Shown here piece after piece: positions 49,269-57,960 of a stretch of DNA of 64,000 bases. Origin of the DNA: Ideonella_A intermedia_A. GTDB lineage: Bacteria > Pseudomonadota > Gammaproteobacteria > Burkholderiales > Burkholderiaceae_C. The position numbers and the translations under genes are program-made. The notes under the pieces are model-generated. The model did no database searches. It was given only the letters and a program-made list of their open reading frames with translations, and was not told where the DNA came from. How positions within the stretch are numbered: position 1 is the stretch's first letter; every line of letters starts with the position of its first letter. Location of the stretch: NCBI GenBank assembly GCA_943370175.1, contig CALRPU020000016.1, positions 1 through 64,000 of the forward strand, in the 5' to 3' direction.

Positions 49269-50129
49269 ATGGACCCGATGCCCCCTGTCGTTCTGAACGC
49301 CGTGGCCGACGCCGCGCGCCAGGGCGAGCGCGTCGCGCCTGAGCAACTGCACCCCGCACTGTGGCTGGGCCACCAGCTGGGCCGCCATGCCGCCCACACC
49401 AGCCCCAGCGGCTTCCCCGTGCTGGACACCGAACTGCCCGGTGGCGGCTGGCCCCACCGCGCCCTGACCGAACTGCTGCTGGACCATCCCGGCATTGGCG
49501 AGGTGCGCTTGCTGGCCCGCGGTCTGGCCGCCGCCCAGGGCGGTGAAAAACCGGTGATGCTGTTCGACCCGCCGGCGCAGCTGTCAGCGCCGGCGCTGAC
49601 CCAGCTCGGCCTGGACGTGGCGCAGCTGCTGGTCATCACCACCCGAACCCGCGTGGTGCCCGGCGCCGACAGCCTGTGGGCGTTGGAACAGGCGCTCAAA
49701 AGCGGCCACGTCGGCGCCATCGTGGCCTGGCTGCCGCCCCGGCTGCGGGCCGAACGCCTGCGCCGCCTGCAACTGGCCGCCCAAGCCCACGAGGGCCCCG
49801 CCTTCGTGCTGCGCGAACTGGACGCCCGCCACCGCCCCACCGCGGCGCCGTTGCGCCTGGCCTTGCGCCCCGGCGGTGGCGACGTGCTGCAGCTGCGCCT
49901 GCTCAAGCGCCGCGGCCCGCCGCTGGACGCGCTGCTCACCCTGGACCTGCCGCCGGTCTTGTCCACCGTGGCCACCCAGCGGGCGCAGATGGGCGTGCCG
50001 GGCACCGGCGCGGCGCTGGCCGCCGCCCGCGAACGCGCCTACGCCGAACGCCATGCCAGCGCCGCGCGCCCGGCCGAGGCCCCGCTGCCCGCGGCCACTT
50101 TCGTCAACCTGGAAGCGCCGCCGCGCTGA
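49269..50129 (+). CDS. imuA: ImuA, accessory protein of translesion synthesis
   Basis: A 286-residue RecA/SulA-related protein that works with ImuB and DnaE2 in damage-induced mutagenesis. Features are LPGGGWPHRALTELLLDHPGIGE near residues 56-78, PVMLFDPPAQLSAPAL near 95, and the conserved ALKSGHVGAIVAWLPPRLRAERLRRLQLAA block. The Walker motif is degenerate, as usual for ImuA. An SOS box sits directly before it, and imuB follows. Confidence 0.93.
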   Translation: MDPMPPVVLNAVADAARQGERVAPEQLHPALWLGHQLGRHAAHTSPSGFPVLDTELPGGGWPHRALTELLLDHPGIGEVRLLARGLAAAQGGEKPVMLFDPPAQLSAPALTQLGLDVAQLLVITTRTRVVPGADSLWALEQALKSGHVGAIVAWLPPRLRAERLRRLQLAAQAHEGPAFVLRELDARHRPTAAPLRLALRPGGGDVLQLRLLKRRGPPLDALLTLDLPPVLSTVATQRAQMGVPGTGAALAAARERAYAERHASAARPAEAPLPAATFVNLEAPPR

Positions 50130-50148
50130 CCGGCCACTCGCCCGTGCC

Positions 50149-51753
50149 GTGGAATCGCCGCTGTGGATCGGTCTGCACGCCCCGCTGTTGTCACTGGAAA
50201 CCGTGGCCGGCGCGCTGCTGCCCGACGTGCCCCTGGCGCTGCACGACGCCCAGCAGATCACCCACGCCAATGCTGCCGCCCAGGCGATGGGCGTGCACGC
50301 CGGCCTGAAGCGCGCCACCGCCCTGGCGCTGGCGCCCAGCCTGCTGCTGACCCAGGCCGACCCGGCGCGTGACGCGCGGGCGCTGCAGGCCCTGGCCCAT
50401 GCGGCGCTGGCCTTCACGCCGTCGGTCAGCCTGGCGCCGCCGCAGACGGTGCTGCTGGAGGTGCGCGCCAGCCTGCGCTACTTCGGCGGCTTCGAGCGGC
50501 TTTGGCAGCGCCTGGGCGAGGCGCTGGTGCCGCTGGGGCACCGGCTGTGGATGTCGTCGGCGCCGACGGCCCAGGGGGCGGCACTGCTGTGCCGGCTGGC
50601 CGGGTTGCAGGGCAGCGAGGCCGCGGTGGCGGCGACCAACGACCGCACGTCACCGCCGCCCACGCCACCCACGCCACCCACGCCGCATGGGCTGGGTGCG
50701 GCGCTGCACTGCCCTGACCTGGTCAGCCTCACCCACCGGCTCGACGCCGCCCCGGTGTGGCTGCTGGGCCCCGGCCGTGAGCACTGGGAGGCCTTGCAGG
50801 GCATGGGCCTGCGCCGCCTGGGCGACCTGCGCCGGCTGCCGCGCGGCGGCGTGGCCCGCCGCTTTGGCGAAAGCCTGCTGGCCGAGCTGGACGCCGCACT
50901 CGGTCAGCGCCCCGACCCGCGCCCGTGGGTGACGCTGCCCGAGCGCTTTCGCAGCCGCCTCGAACTGCTGGCCCGCGCCGACACCACCGACCAGGTGCTG
51001 CACGGCGCGCGCGTGCTGCTGGCCCGCCTGGTGGCCTGGGCCGCGGCGCAGCAGTCGCGCATCGGTCGCTTCGAGCTGGTGATGCACCATGAGGCCCGCC
51101 ACCGCAGCGACCTGCTGACGCCCCCGGCGACCGAGCTGGCCGTGGCCCTGACCGAGCCCTCGGCCGACGCCGACCACCTCCACGTGCTGCTGCGCGAGCG
51201 CCTGGCCCAGGTGCGCCTGCCGGCGCCCACGCTGGAACTGCAGCTGCGCTGCGACGAGGCCGTGCACAAGCCGCCGCCCAACGCCGAACTGTTCCCGACC
51301 CGGCAGAACGAACGCGAAGGCCTGGTCCGTCTCATCGAGCGGCTGCGCGCGCGGCTGGGCGGCGACCAGGTGCAGCGCCTGGTGCAGCTGGAAGACCACC
51401 GCCCCGAGCGCGCCAGCCGCTGCCTGCCGCTGGACGACCGCTGGCCCGCCGCGCCACGCACCACGGTGACCCCGCCCAGCACCGTGCCGCAGCGGCAGCA
51501 ACCGGTGTGGCTGCTGCCGCAGCCCGAACCCCTGGCCGAGCGGCAACTGTGCCCGCTGCTGGACGGCGAGCCGCTGCACCTGCTGTGCGGCCCCGAACGG
51601 ATCGAAAGTGGCTGGTGGGACGCCGGCCTGGTCGAGCGCGATTACTTCATCGCCCAGGCCGCCGATGGCGCGCTGGTGTGGGTCTACCGCACCCGCCTGC
51701 CGCCGGCGGACGCCAGCCACCCGGTCTGGTTCCTGCACGGCCGCTTTGCCTGA
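50149..51753 (+). CDS. imuB: ImuB, Y-family polymerase-like protein
   Basis: A 534-residue DinB/UmuC-related protein that acts as a hub for DnaE2 and the beta clamp and lacks polymerase activity in the family. Here the N-terminus (WIGLHAPLLSLETVA) lacks the catalytic acidic DxD of true polymerases. A Pro/Thr tandem stretch near residues 163-175 comes from a 9-bp repeat. The finger and little-finger regions follow (GMGLRRLGDLRRLPRGGVARRF). The GTG start at 50149 lies 19 bp after imuA. The usual third gene, dnaE2, does not follow. Confidence 0.92.
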   Translation: MESPLWIGLHAPLLSLETVAGALLPDVPLALHDAQQITHANAAAQAMGVHAGLKRATALALAPSLLLTQADPARDARALQALAHAALAFTPSVSLAPPQTVLLEVRASLRYFGGFERLWQRLGEALVPLGHRLWMSSAPTAQGAALLCRLAGLQGSEAAVAATNDRTSPPPTPPTPPTPHGLGAALHCPDLVSLTHRLDAAPVWLLGPGREHWEALQGMGLRRLGDLRRLPRGGVARRFGESLLAELDAALGQRPDPRPWVTLPERFRSRLELLARADTTDQVLHGARVLLARLVAWAAAQQSRIGRFELVMHHEARHRSDLLTPPATELAVALTEPSADADHLHVLLRERLAQVRLPAPTLELQLRCDEAVHKPPPNAELFPTRQNEREGLVRLIERLRARLGGDQVQRLVQLEDHRPERASRCLPLDDRWPAAPRTTVTPPSTVPQRQQPVWLLPQPEPLAERQLCPLLDGEPLHLLCGPERIESGWWDAGLVERDYFIAQAADGALVWVYRTRLPPADASHPVWFLHGRFA

Positions 51754-51787
51754 TTCCGCCGCGGCCCGCGCCGCTCAGGCCGCGGCC

Positions 51788-52027
51788 TCACTTGAACGGG
51801 TTGACCGTGGCAAACCACAGGCCGATGCCGGTGGCGATGATGAACGCACCGTCGGTCACCCCGGCGATCAGGAAGAACTTGCCTTGCAGCTCGGTCATCA
51901 GCTCGGGCTGGCGCGCCGAGCTTTCCAGCAGCTTCATGCCCGACAGGCCGATGCCGATGCACGAGCCCACCGCGGCCAGGCCGATCAACAGGGACACCCC
52001 AAGGGGAAGAAGGTCGACGCCGCTCAT
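51788..52027 (-). CDS. Isolated F0F1 ATP synthase subunit c homologue
   Basis: A 79-residue two-helix proteolipid with the Gly-rich first helix (LIGLAAVGSCIGIGLSG), the polar loop ARQPEL and the ion-carrying Asp59 in the second helix (AGVTDGAFIIATGIG). It is a plausible c-ring subunit, but no other atp genes lie nearby, so it is a paralogue or orphan copy rather than part of an ATP synthase operon. No sodium-binding Gln/Glu set is seen, which fits a proton type. It converges on imuB with 34 bp between. Confidence 0.85.
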   Translation of the reverse strand: MSGVDLLPLGVSLLIGLAAVGSCIGIGLSGMKLLESSARQPELMTELQGKFFLIAGVTDGAFIIATGIGLWFATVNPFK

Positions 52028-52122
52028 GGGCTTGCTCCAGTCGTGTTGAGGAAGGTGGCTGCCGAGGCAGTCCACGGGCGCATCCTCGGGGCCGGGCGGC
52101 CCGGCGTCCATGACGTGGCAGG

Positions 52123-53004
52123 TCAAGTCGCCGCGGACGGCGTGGCGGGCGCGCTGGCCAGCGCGCGCAAGGCCTGGGCGGTGAACTCGTCGGCCGGCAG
52201 CAGGGTTTCGATGGCCAGTTCCTGCAGGCTGACCTCGGTGGGCGTGCCGAACACGGTGATGGTGGTGATGAAGCTCAGCCGGCCCATCGGCGTGTCCAGC
52301 ACCAGGGGCAGGGCGAGGCCGGGCGGGTCGTCGGCGGCGGGGTCGCTGGGGTGCTCGGCGGTTGGTCCTGCGGTGGACCGGGCCGCCGTGGCGGGGTTGC
52401 CGTCGGCGGCGCCGACGGGCGCCTTGCCGGGCGGCGGCAGATGCTGCAACTCGTGCAGCAGATCGGCCAGCACCGGGTCGGCGGTGGCCAGGGCCTGGGC
52501 CTCCAGACGCGCCAGCAGGTGGTGCCGCCAGGCCGCGAAGTTGACGATGTGCGGGGCCAGGCCCTGGGGGTGCAGGCTCAGCCGCAGCACGTTCAGCGGC
52601 GGGGCGAGCACGGCCGGGTCGATGCCCGCCAGCAGCGCGTCCACCGCGCGGTTGGCCAGCACCAGGTGCCAGTGCCGATCCACGGCCAGCGCTGGAAAGG
52701 GCTCGTGCGCTGCCAACACCCGCTGCACCGCCCCCTTGGCGGCGACCAGCGCGGGGTCGTCCAGCCGGCGTGCGGGGTACATCGGTGCGTAGCCCGCGGC
52801 CACCAGCCAGGCGTTGCGCTCGCGCAGCGGCAGGCTCAGGCGCTCGGCCAGGCGCAGCAGCAGCGCGCGCGACGGCAAGGCGCGCCCGGTTTCCATGAAG
52901 CTCAGGTGCCGCGTGGACGTGTCCGCATGCCCTGCCAGGCCCAGTTGACTGAAGCCGCGCGCCACGCGCCACCGCCGCAACAACTGGCCAAAGGACTCGT
53001 CCAC
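52123..53004 (-). CDS. XRE-family regulator with MmyB-like ligand domain
   Basis: A 293-residue regulator: an N-terminal helix-turn-helix (LLRRWRVARGFSQLGLAGHADTSTRHLSFME, residues 8-40) and a C-terminal PAS-like MmyB domain (VDRHWHLVLANRAVDALLAG near 108, LSFITTITVFGTPTEVSLQEL near 245). A disordered Pro/Ala/Asp segment near 200-230 interrupts the second domain. MmyB-type ligand pockets bind fatty acids in known cases. Repeats just upstream at 53016-53045 may be its own binding sites. Confidence 0.87.
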   Translation of the reverse strand: MDESFGQLLRRWRVARGFSQLGLAGHADTSTRHLSFMETGRALPSRALLLRLAERLSLPLRERNAWLVAAGYAPMYPARRLDDPALVAAKGAVQRVLAAHEPFPALAVDRHWHLVLANRAVDALLAGIDPAVLAPPLNVLRLSLHPQGLAPHIVNFAAWRHHLLARLEAQALATADPVLADLLHELQHLPPPGKAPVGAADGNPATAARSTAGPTAEHPSDPAADDPPGLALPLVLDTPMGRLSFITTITVFGTPTEVSLQELAIETLLPADEFTAQALRALASAPATPSAAT

Positions 53005-53015
53005 GGGGAAGGGCG

Positions 53016-53045
53016 GATCGGTGATCGGGGTGGGTGATCGGTGAT
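53016..53045. repeat. Two 10-bp direct repeats upstream of the XRE gene
   Basis: GATCGGTGAT occurs at 53016-53025 and again at 53036-53045, 20 bp apart (two helical turns), in the 12-41 bp before the XRE gene start. The spacing suits a dimeric regulator, so autoregulation is possible. Simple local duplication is the alternative. Confidence 0.4.
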
Positions 53046-53057
53046 GGGGCAGCGGGC

Positions 53058-53132
53058 TGGCGCCCCCGGCAGGAATCGAACCTGCATCTGAGACTTAGGA
53101 GGTCCCCGTTCTATCCATTGAACTACGGCGGC
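53058..53132 (-). tRNA. tRNA-Arg (anticodon CCU)
   Basis: A 75-nt cloverleaf with encoded CCA. The anticodon stem GGGAC/GTCTC encloses loop CTCCTAA (anticodon CCT, reading AGG), and the T arm is GCAGG-TTCGATT-CCTGC. The acceptor 5' strand GCCGCCG faces CGGGGGC, giving a G4-G69 mismatch in an otherwise paired stem. The discriminator base is G. Confidence 0.9.
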
Positions 53133-53181
53133 ACGGCTTGAATTCTGGCATGGCCCGGGGGTCACCACCGCCCGCCACAGC

Positions 53182-56100
53182 TCACTGCCAGCGCCAGGTC
53201 CAGATCACGTCCAGCGAGTTTTCCGTGCCCGACTGCGCGCGCAGCGTGAAGCGCTGGGCGATGCGGTAGATCAGCTGCCAGTTGCCGGCCGTGGCGTTGA
53301 GCCCGCGCTCATAGCCCACATACCAGCGCCGCGACAGCTGCTTGCCCAGGCTGACCACGGTTTCGCGCACCTCGCCTTCGGTCTGGCGCACGGCCACGTC
53401 GTCGAGGCCGATCGCTTTGGTGAGCTGGTCGGTCACGCCACCGCCGCCGCTGCCGTCGCCGGCCAGCAGCGCCAGCGCCGCGCGCTGCAGCAGCGCGGTG
53501 TCGGTGCGGCCCAGGCCGTCGCTGGCGCGGCCCAGCACCAGCCACGACAGCTTGTCCACCTCCGCCAGCTCCGGCTCGGAAAACAGCCGGATGCGCGGGT
53601 TGCTGGCCGTGCCGCCGATGACCACGCCCACGCGCACGTCGGTGTTCGGCCGGGTGGCTTCGATGTCCAGCCGCGGGTTCTCCACCGCGCCGGTGAAGAT
53701 GACCGAGCCGCGGTCGATGCTGAGCTTCTGGCCGTAGGCGGCGAAGTTGCCGCCCACCGTCGACACCGTGCCATTGACCGCCATGCGCCCGCCGGGCGAG
53801 GTGATGCGCAGCTCGCCTTGCAGGCCGGTGTCCAGCCCGCGGCCGCGCAGGCGCAGGCGGTCGCCCAGCTGCACGACCAGGTTCAGCGCCACCGCGCGTG
53901 ACGGTGGCCTGGCGGGCGCGGTGGCGGCGTTGGCGCCTTGACCGTTGCCGTTGCTTGATCCAGCCCCGCCACCGCCACCGCCACCGCCACCGCCAGCCTC
54001 GCCTGGGCGGGGCTTGGTCCCGTCGGCCTTGGGGTCGAAGCGCCCGGCGGCGCGGGCTTCGGCGGGCGTCGCGGCGTCCGCCTTGCGGCCGGCCGGGGCG
54101 CGCACCACTTCGACGTCGCTGGCCAGGCTGGGCGCGTCGCCGCGGGTGAAGTCGATCAGGCCTTCGTCGACCCCGAAGCGGCCGTTCAACGCCACCTTGT
54201 TGGCGCCCAGTTGCAGCTCGCCTTCGCCGCTGGCCACGATGCGCCGGTCGACACGGCCCAGCAGCTGGAAGCGCTTGGCCACCAGCGCCAGCCGGGCCTC
54301 CGGCGCGGTGCCGAAAGTGGCGTTGCCGCTCAGCGCCACGGTGCCGTCCCCGACCTTGGCGGTGAAGCGCTCGATGCGCGCCGTGGCGCCTTGCAGCCGG
54401 ATGTCGATGTCGCCGTCGGTGACGTTCACGCCCTCGGCGAAATTGCGCACGCTGATGTCGCTGCCGCGCAGCGAGCCGGTGTATTCGGGCGCGCCGAGGC
54501 GGCCACCCAGGTTGGCGCTGGTGGTCAGCGCGCCGCCCAGGCGCCAGCCGGCGGGCACCCAGGGGCTCCAGGTGCCCAGCTTGGCCACGCGCAGTTCCAC
54601 CACGCCCTGGATCGGGGTCGACGCGTCGGGCCAGGCCGTGGGCGAGCCGGTGCGCGCGACCACCGCGCCGGCGGCCACGCCCACCGAGGTGCCGGCCAGC
54701 GCCTGGGTGAAGCTCCACACGCCGTTGTTGGCCGTCAGGGCCAGGCGCAGGTCGGTCAGGCCGAGCACCTGGGTGCCCACTTCGTCGGTCACCTTCAGGT
54801 CGCCGGCGCGGCGCTCGATCACGATGTCGGCACTCAGCGCGGGCGTGCTGCGCACCTGCAGCCGCCCGCCGATGCTGAGGTCGCCACCCCAGCCGAACTC
54901 GGGCTGGAAACGCGCCAGCAGCGGCGCCACCGCCAGCGGTTCCAGGTCGGCGTCCACGTCGACCTGCATGGCCCGCGCGGCCTGTCCGCCGGCGGCCGGC
55001 GTGGCCGCTCGCCAGCCCAGGCGGGTCCAGCGCAGCGCCGCGCGGGTGGTGCCGGCCTGAAGGTCCACCCGGCCAGGCTCGGCGCTCACCGACGTGCCGG
55101 CCGACCCCCAGCCCGCGGTCACTGGGATGTCGCGCGCCGACAGCGCCACCTGGCCCTCACCTTGGCGGCCGCTGCGCACCTGCAGCACCTGCAACTGGCC
55201 GCGCCAGCCGGTGGCGGCCAGTGCGGCGGGGGCACGGTCGCGGGTGTCGCTGTTGCTGCTGCTCCTGACGCTGCCGGCCGTGCCCGCGTTGCCACCGTCG
55301 AACTGCAAGCCTCCTTGGGCCTTCAGGCGGATCTGGCTGGGCGCAGGTGATGGTGATGGTGACCCCGTGCCCGCTGCGAACGCGGGCGCGCTGGTCTGGC
55401 CGACCACACCCCCGGCGCCTCCGGCGGTGCCTCCGTTGCCCGCAGTGCCCGAACGGCTTGCGCTGCCCGAGGCCCCGGCCGCCGCGGGCCCGTCCAGCGT
55501 GGCCAGCCAGGCCGGGGGCAGGGCGGCGCTGTCGGCGTCCAGGCTCAGCGTGTGGGCGCGGGCGGTGCCGGTCAGCAGCAAGCTCACCCGGTCGGCGGTC
55601 TGGCCCGACGCGACCAAGCCTGTCAAATCGGCTTTGACGTCGACCGGCGCGCTGGCGCTGCTGCCGGCCTGCCAGCGCAGGTCGCCTTGCTGCAGCGACA
55701 GCCCGGCCACCTGCAGACCGCGCGCCTCCAGCCGACCGTCCACCTCAACCTGCGGCCAGCGCCCGCGCAGGCCGGCGCGCCCGACCACCCGCCCCGACAG
55801 GGCGACCGGCTTGCCACCGCCGCCCGGCGCCATGCCCAGGCCGTTGGCCATGCCGAGCAGCGGCGCCAGCGCGCGCAGGTCGGTGGCGTCGAGCGTCACG
55901 TCGGCGCGGTCGTCCGCGGGGCGGTTGCCTTGGCTGGTCAGCGTGGCGTCGACCCGGTTCACGCCGGCCTTGACCGCCAACCGCGCCTCCAGCGCCACGG
56001 CGCCAGGGCGTGGGCCTCGGGCGTCCAGCCGACCGTCCCCGGACAAGGCCAGGCCCGCCAGCGTGCTGGGTGCCAGCGTGAAGCTGGCGCTGCCGCGCAA

Positions 56101-57960
56101 CGGGGCCAAAGCCTGGCCAAGGGACTGCCATGGGTCCGCGGCCGGGACGGCGGGGCTGGCAGACCGCGGGGCGCTTGACGGCCCCTTTGCACCGCGGTCG
56201 GCCGGCCGCGGGGTGGTGGGATCGCTGTCCAGCCAGCTCAGGTCGGCCTTCACCTCGCCGCTCAGGCGCTGCGCTGCGCGGCGGGCCGTGCCAGGGCCGG
56301 AGGCCGGGATGGTGGCCGCGCCGGGCCACCAGGTGGCTGGGTCGATGTCGTCCCAGCGGCCCTCGGCCAGCACCTGCCAGGCGGTGCTGGCGGATGCGCG
56401 CCCGAGTCGGCCGCTCAGGCGCGCGCTTTGGGCGCCGGCGCGCGCGGTGGCGTCGCGCAGGTCGACCTGCAGCCGGCCCCCATCGGCCAGGCTCAGCCCG
56501 CCGTCCACCGCCAGTTGAACCGGGCGTTTGCCGCGCCCCGGCAGGTCGTCGACCACGCCGTCGATCTGGGCCTTCAGCTGCGCGGTGAACGGCGGTCTGG
56601 CCAGGCCAGGCGAGGCTGGCGTGCCCCCGGGTCGCGTGCCGCTGGCCGTGACCGGGCCGGTGAGTGTCATCGCGGGAGCGCGGGCGTCCAGGCGCTGGGG
56701 TTGAACACCGGTGAGCTGGGCTTGCACCGACCAGCGCCCATCGGCCAGCTGGGCCTTGCCACCCAAGCGCCCCGCCGCCGCGTCGGCGCTGCCCAGTTCG
56801 GCGTCCAGTTGATGCAGCGTCAGGCGGTCCAGCGTGTCGGGGCGCAGGCTGGCCTGGGCCTGCAGGCGGCGCACGGGCACGCGGCCTTCGTTCCAGCGGC
56901 CGGCGGCGGCGTTGTCCAGTTGCAGGTCCAGTTGCGCGTCGGCGTCGAGGCCGCTGCTGCGCACGGTTGCGGTGCCGCTCAAGGCTGTGCGGGGCGCGCT
57001 GGCCACGAGGCCCGCCAGGTCCAGCCCGTCGGTGCGCAGGCTCAGGTCGCCCAACGGCCAGGGGGCGAATGGGCGCAATTGGGCGCGGGCGTCGAGCAGC
57101 CGGCCGCTGGGCTGGTCGATGCTGACGGTGGCGTCGGGGCCGCTCAGCGGGCCGGTCAGGTCGGCCTGGGCGCGCCAACCCGCCCACGCACCGGTGGCCC
57201 CGGGTGCGGTGTGGAGTTGAACCTGGGCTTGCACCGGCATCGGTGCGTCGGCGCCGATGCTCAGGCTGCCGCTGGCTTGCCAGCGGTCAAAGCCCATGGC
57301 CCATTGGTCGATGCGGTGACGCGCACCCTCGTCCGCGCCCAAGGTCACGCGCGCTGTGAACTGGCGCAGCGCCTGGTCGCCCAAGGCCGCCGCGCGGATC
57401 TCGCCGACGCTCACCGTGTCGACTTGCACGGCCACGGGCAAACGCAGGTGGGCCGGTGGTTGAGGGGCTGGCGCCGCGCTGGCGCTGGGCCCGGGCGACC
57501 AAGTCACCGTTCGGGCGGACACGCTGGTGAGCCGCAACCATGCCCATGGGCCCGTCGGGCGAGGGCTTGGCGGGTCCACGCTGGGCGGGCCGCCGCGGGG
57601 TGGTCCTTCGCCGCGTGAGCCCAGTGACAGCGCCATGCCGCGCCACGACAGCCCGTCCACCGTCAGCGCGGTGGCCCCGCTGGCGTCGCGCCAGGTGAGC
57701 TGTTCGATGTCGAGGTCGCCAGCGAGTCGGCCTTGCAGGCCGGTCACGCCCAGCCCCGGCACCTGGCTCAACAGCCAGCGGCTGCCGCCTTCGGTGCGCA
57801 GCAGCGCGATCGGTGCCGCCACCAGGGTCACGGCCACCAGGGCGCCACCGGCCAGCAGCCACGGCCAGACGCGGCGCGGGCGCCGAGCGGCGGCCTGTGC
57901 GCTGGCCGTGGACGGCGTGAGGGGAGCCTGGGGCGCGGGCGGGGTGTCCGGCGGCGTCAC
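53182..57960 (-). CDS. tamB: TamB, translocation and assembly module subunit
   Basis: A 1592-residue AsmA-like protein bridging inner and outer membranes, which partners TamA in outer-membrane protein insertion and probably moves phospholipids. It has a membrane anchor near residues 30-52, a long repetitive beta-rich body, and the conserved C-terminal TamB domain (about 1150-1592; GTVSTVGGNFAAYGQKLSIDRG, then the aromatic-ended terminal segment). A Gly-rich linker near 1320-1345 comes from a hexamer repeat (about 53968-53998). The GTG start overlaps the tamA stop as GTGA, so the pair is coupled. The N-terminal half carries many Gly/Ala-rich inserts. Confidence 0.95.
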   Translation of the reverse strand: MTPPDTPPAPQAPLTPSTASAQAAARRPRRVWPWLLAGGALVAVTLVAAPIALLRTEGGSRWLLSQVPGLGVTGLQGRLAGDLDIEQLTWRDASGATALTVDGLSWRGMALSLGSRGEGPPRGGPPSVDPPSPRPTGPWAWLRLTSVSARTVTWSPGPSASAAPAPQPPAHLRLPVAVQVDTVSVGEIRAAALGDQALRQFTARVTLGADEGARHRIDQWAMGFDRWQASGSLSIGADAPMPVQAQVQLHTAPGATGAWAGWRAQADLTGPLSGPDATVSIDQPSGRLLDARAQLRPFAPWPLGDLSLRTDGLDLAGLVASAPRTALSGTATVRSSGLDADAQLDLQLDNAAAGRWNEGRVPVRRLQAQASLRPDTLDRLTLHQLDAELGSADAAAGRLGGKAQLADGRWSVQAQLTGVQPQRLDARAPAMTLTGPVTASGTRPGGTPASPGLARPPFTAQLKAQIDGVVDDLPGRGKRPVQLAVDGGLSLADGGRLQVDLRDATARAGAQSARLSGRLGRASASTAWQVLAEGRWDDIDPATWWPGAATIPASGPGTARRAAQRLSGEVKADLSWLDSDPTTPRPADRGAKGPSSAPRSASPAVPAADPWQSLGQALAPLRGSASFTLAPSTLAGLALSGDGRLDARGPRPGAVALEARLAVKAGVNRVDATLTSQGNRPADDRADVTLDATDLRALAPLLGMANGLGMAPGGGGKPVALSGRVVGRAGLRGRWPQVEVDGRLEARGLQVAGLSLQQGDLRWQAGSSASAPVDVKADLTGLVASGQTADRVSLLLTGTARAHTLSLDADSAALPPAWLATLDGPAAAGASGSASRSGTAGNGGTAGGAGGVVGQTSAPAFAAGTGSPSPSPAPSQIRLKAQGGLQFDGGNAGTAGSVRSSSNSDTRDRAPAALAATGWRGQLQVLQVRSGRQGEGQVALSARDIPVTAGWGSAGTSVSAEPGRVDLQAGTTRAALRWTRLGWRAATPAAGGQAARAMQVDVDADLEPLAVAPLLARFQPEFGWGGDLSIGGRLQVRSTPALSADIVIERRAGDLKVTDEVGTQVLGLTDLRLALTANNGVWSFTQALAGTSVGVAAGAVVARTGSPTAWPDASTPIQGVVELRVAKLGTWSPWVPAGWRLGGALTTSANLGGRLGAPEYTGSLRGSDISVRNFAEGVNVTDGDIDIRLQGATARIERFTAKVGDGTVALSGNATFGTAPEARLALVAKRFQLLGRVDRRIVASGEGELQLGANKVALNGRFGVDEGLIDFTRGDAPSLASDVEVVRAPAGRKADAATPAEARAAGRFDPKADGTKPRPGEAGGGGGGGGGGAGSSNGNGQGANAATAPARPPSRAVALNLVVQLGDRLRLRGRGLDTGLQGELRITSPGGRMAVNGTVSTVGGNFAAYGQKLSIDRGSVIFTGAVENPRLDIEATRPNTDVRVGVVIGGTASNPRIRLFSEPELAEVDKLSWLVLGRASDGLGRTDTALLQRAALALLAGDGSGGGGVTDQLTKAIGLDDVAVRQTEGEVRETVVSLGKQLSRRWYVGYERGLNATAGNWQLIYRIAQRFTLRAQSGTENSLDVIWTWRWQ

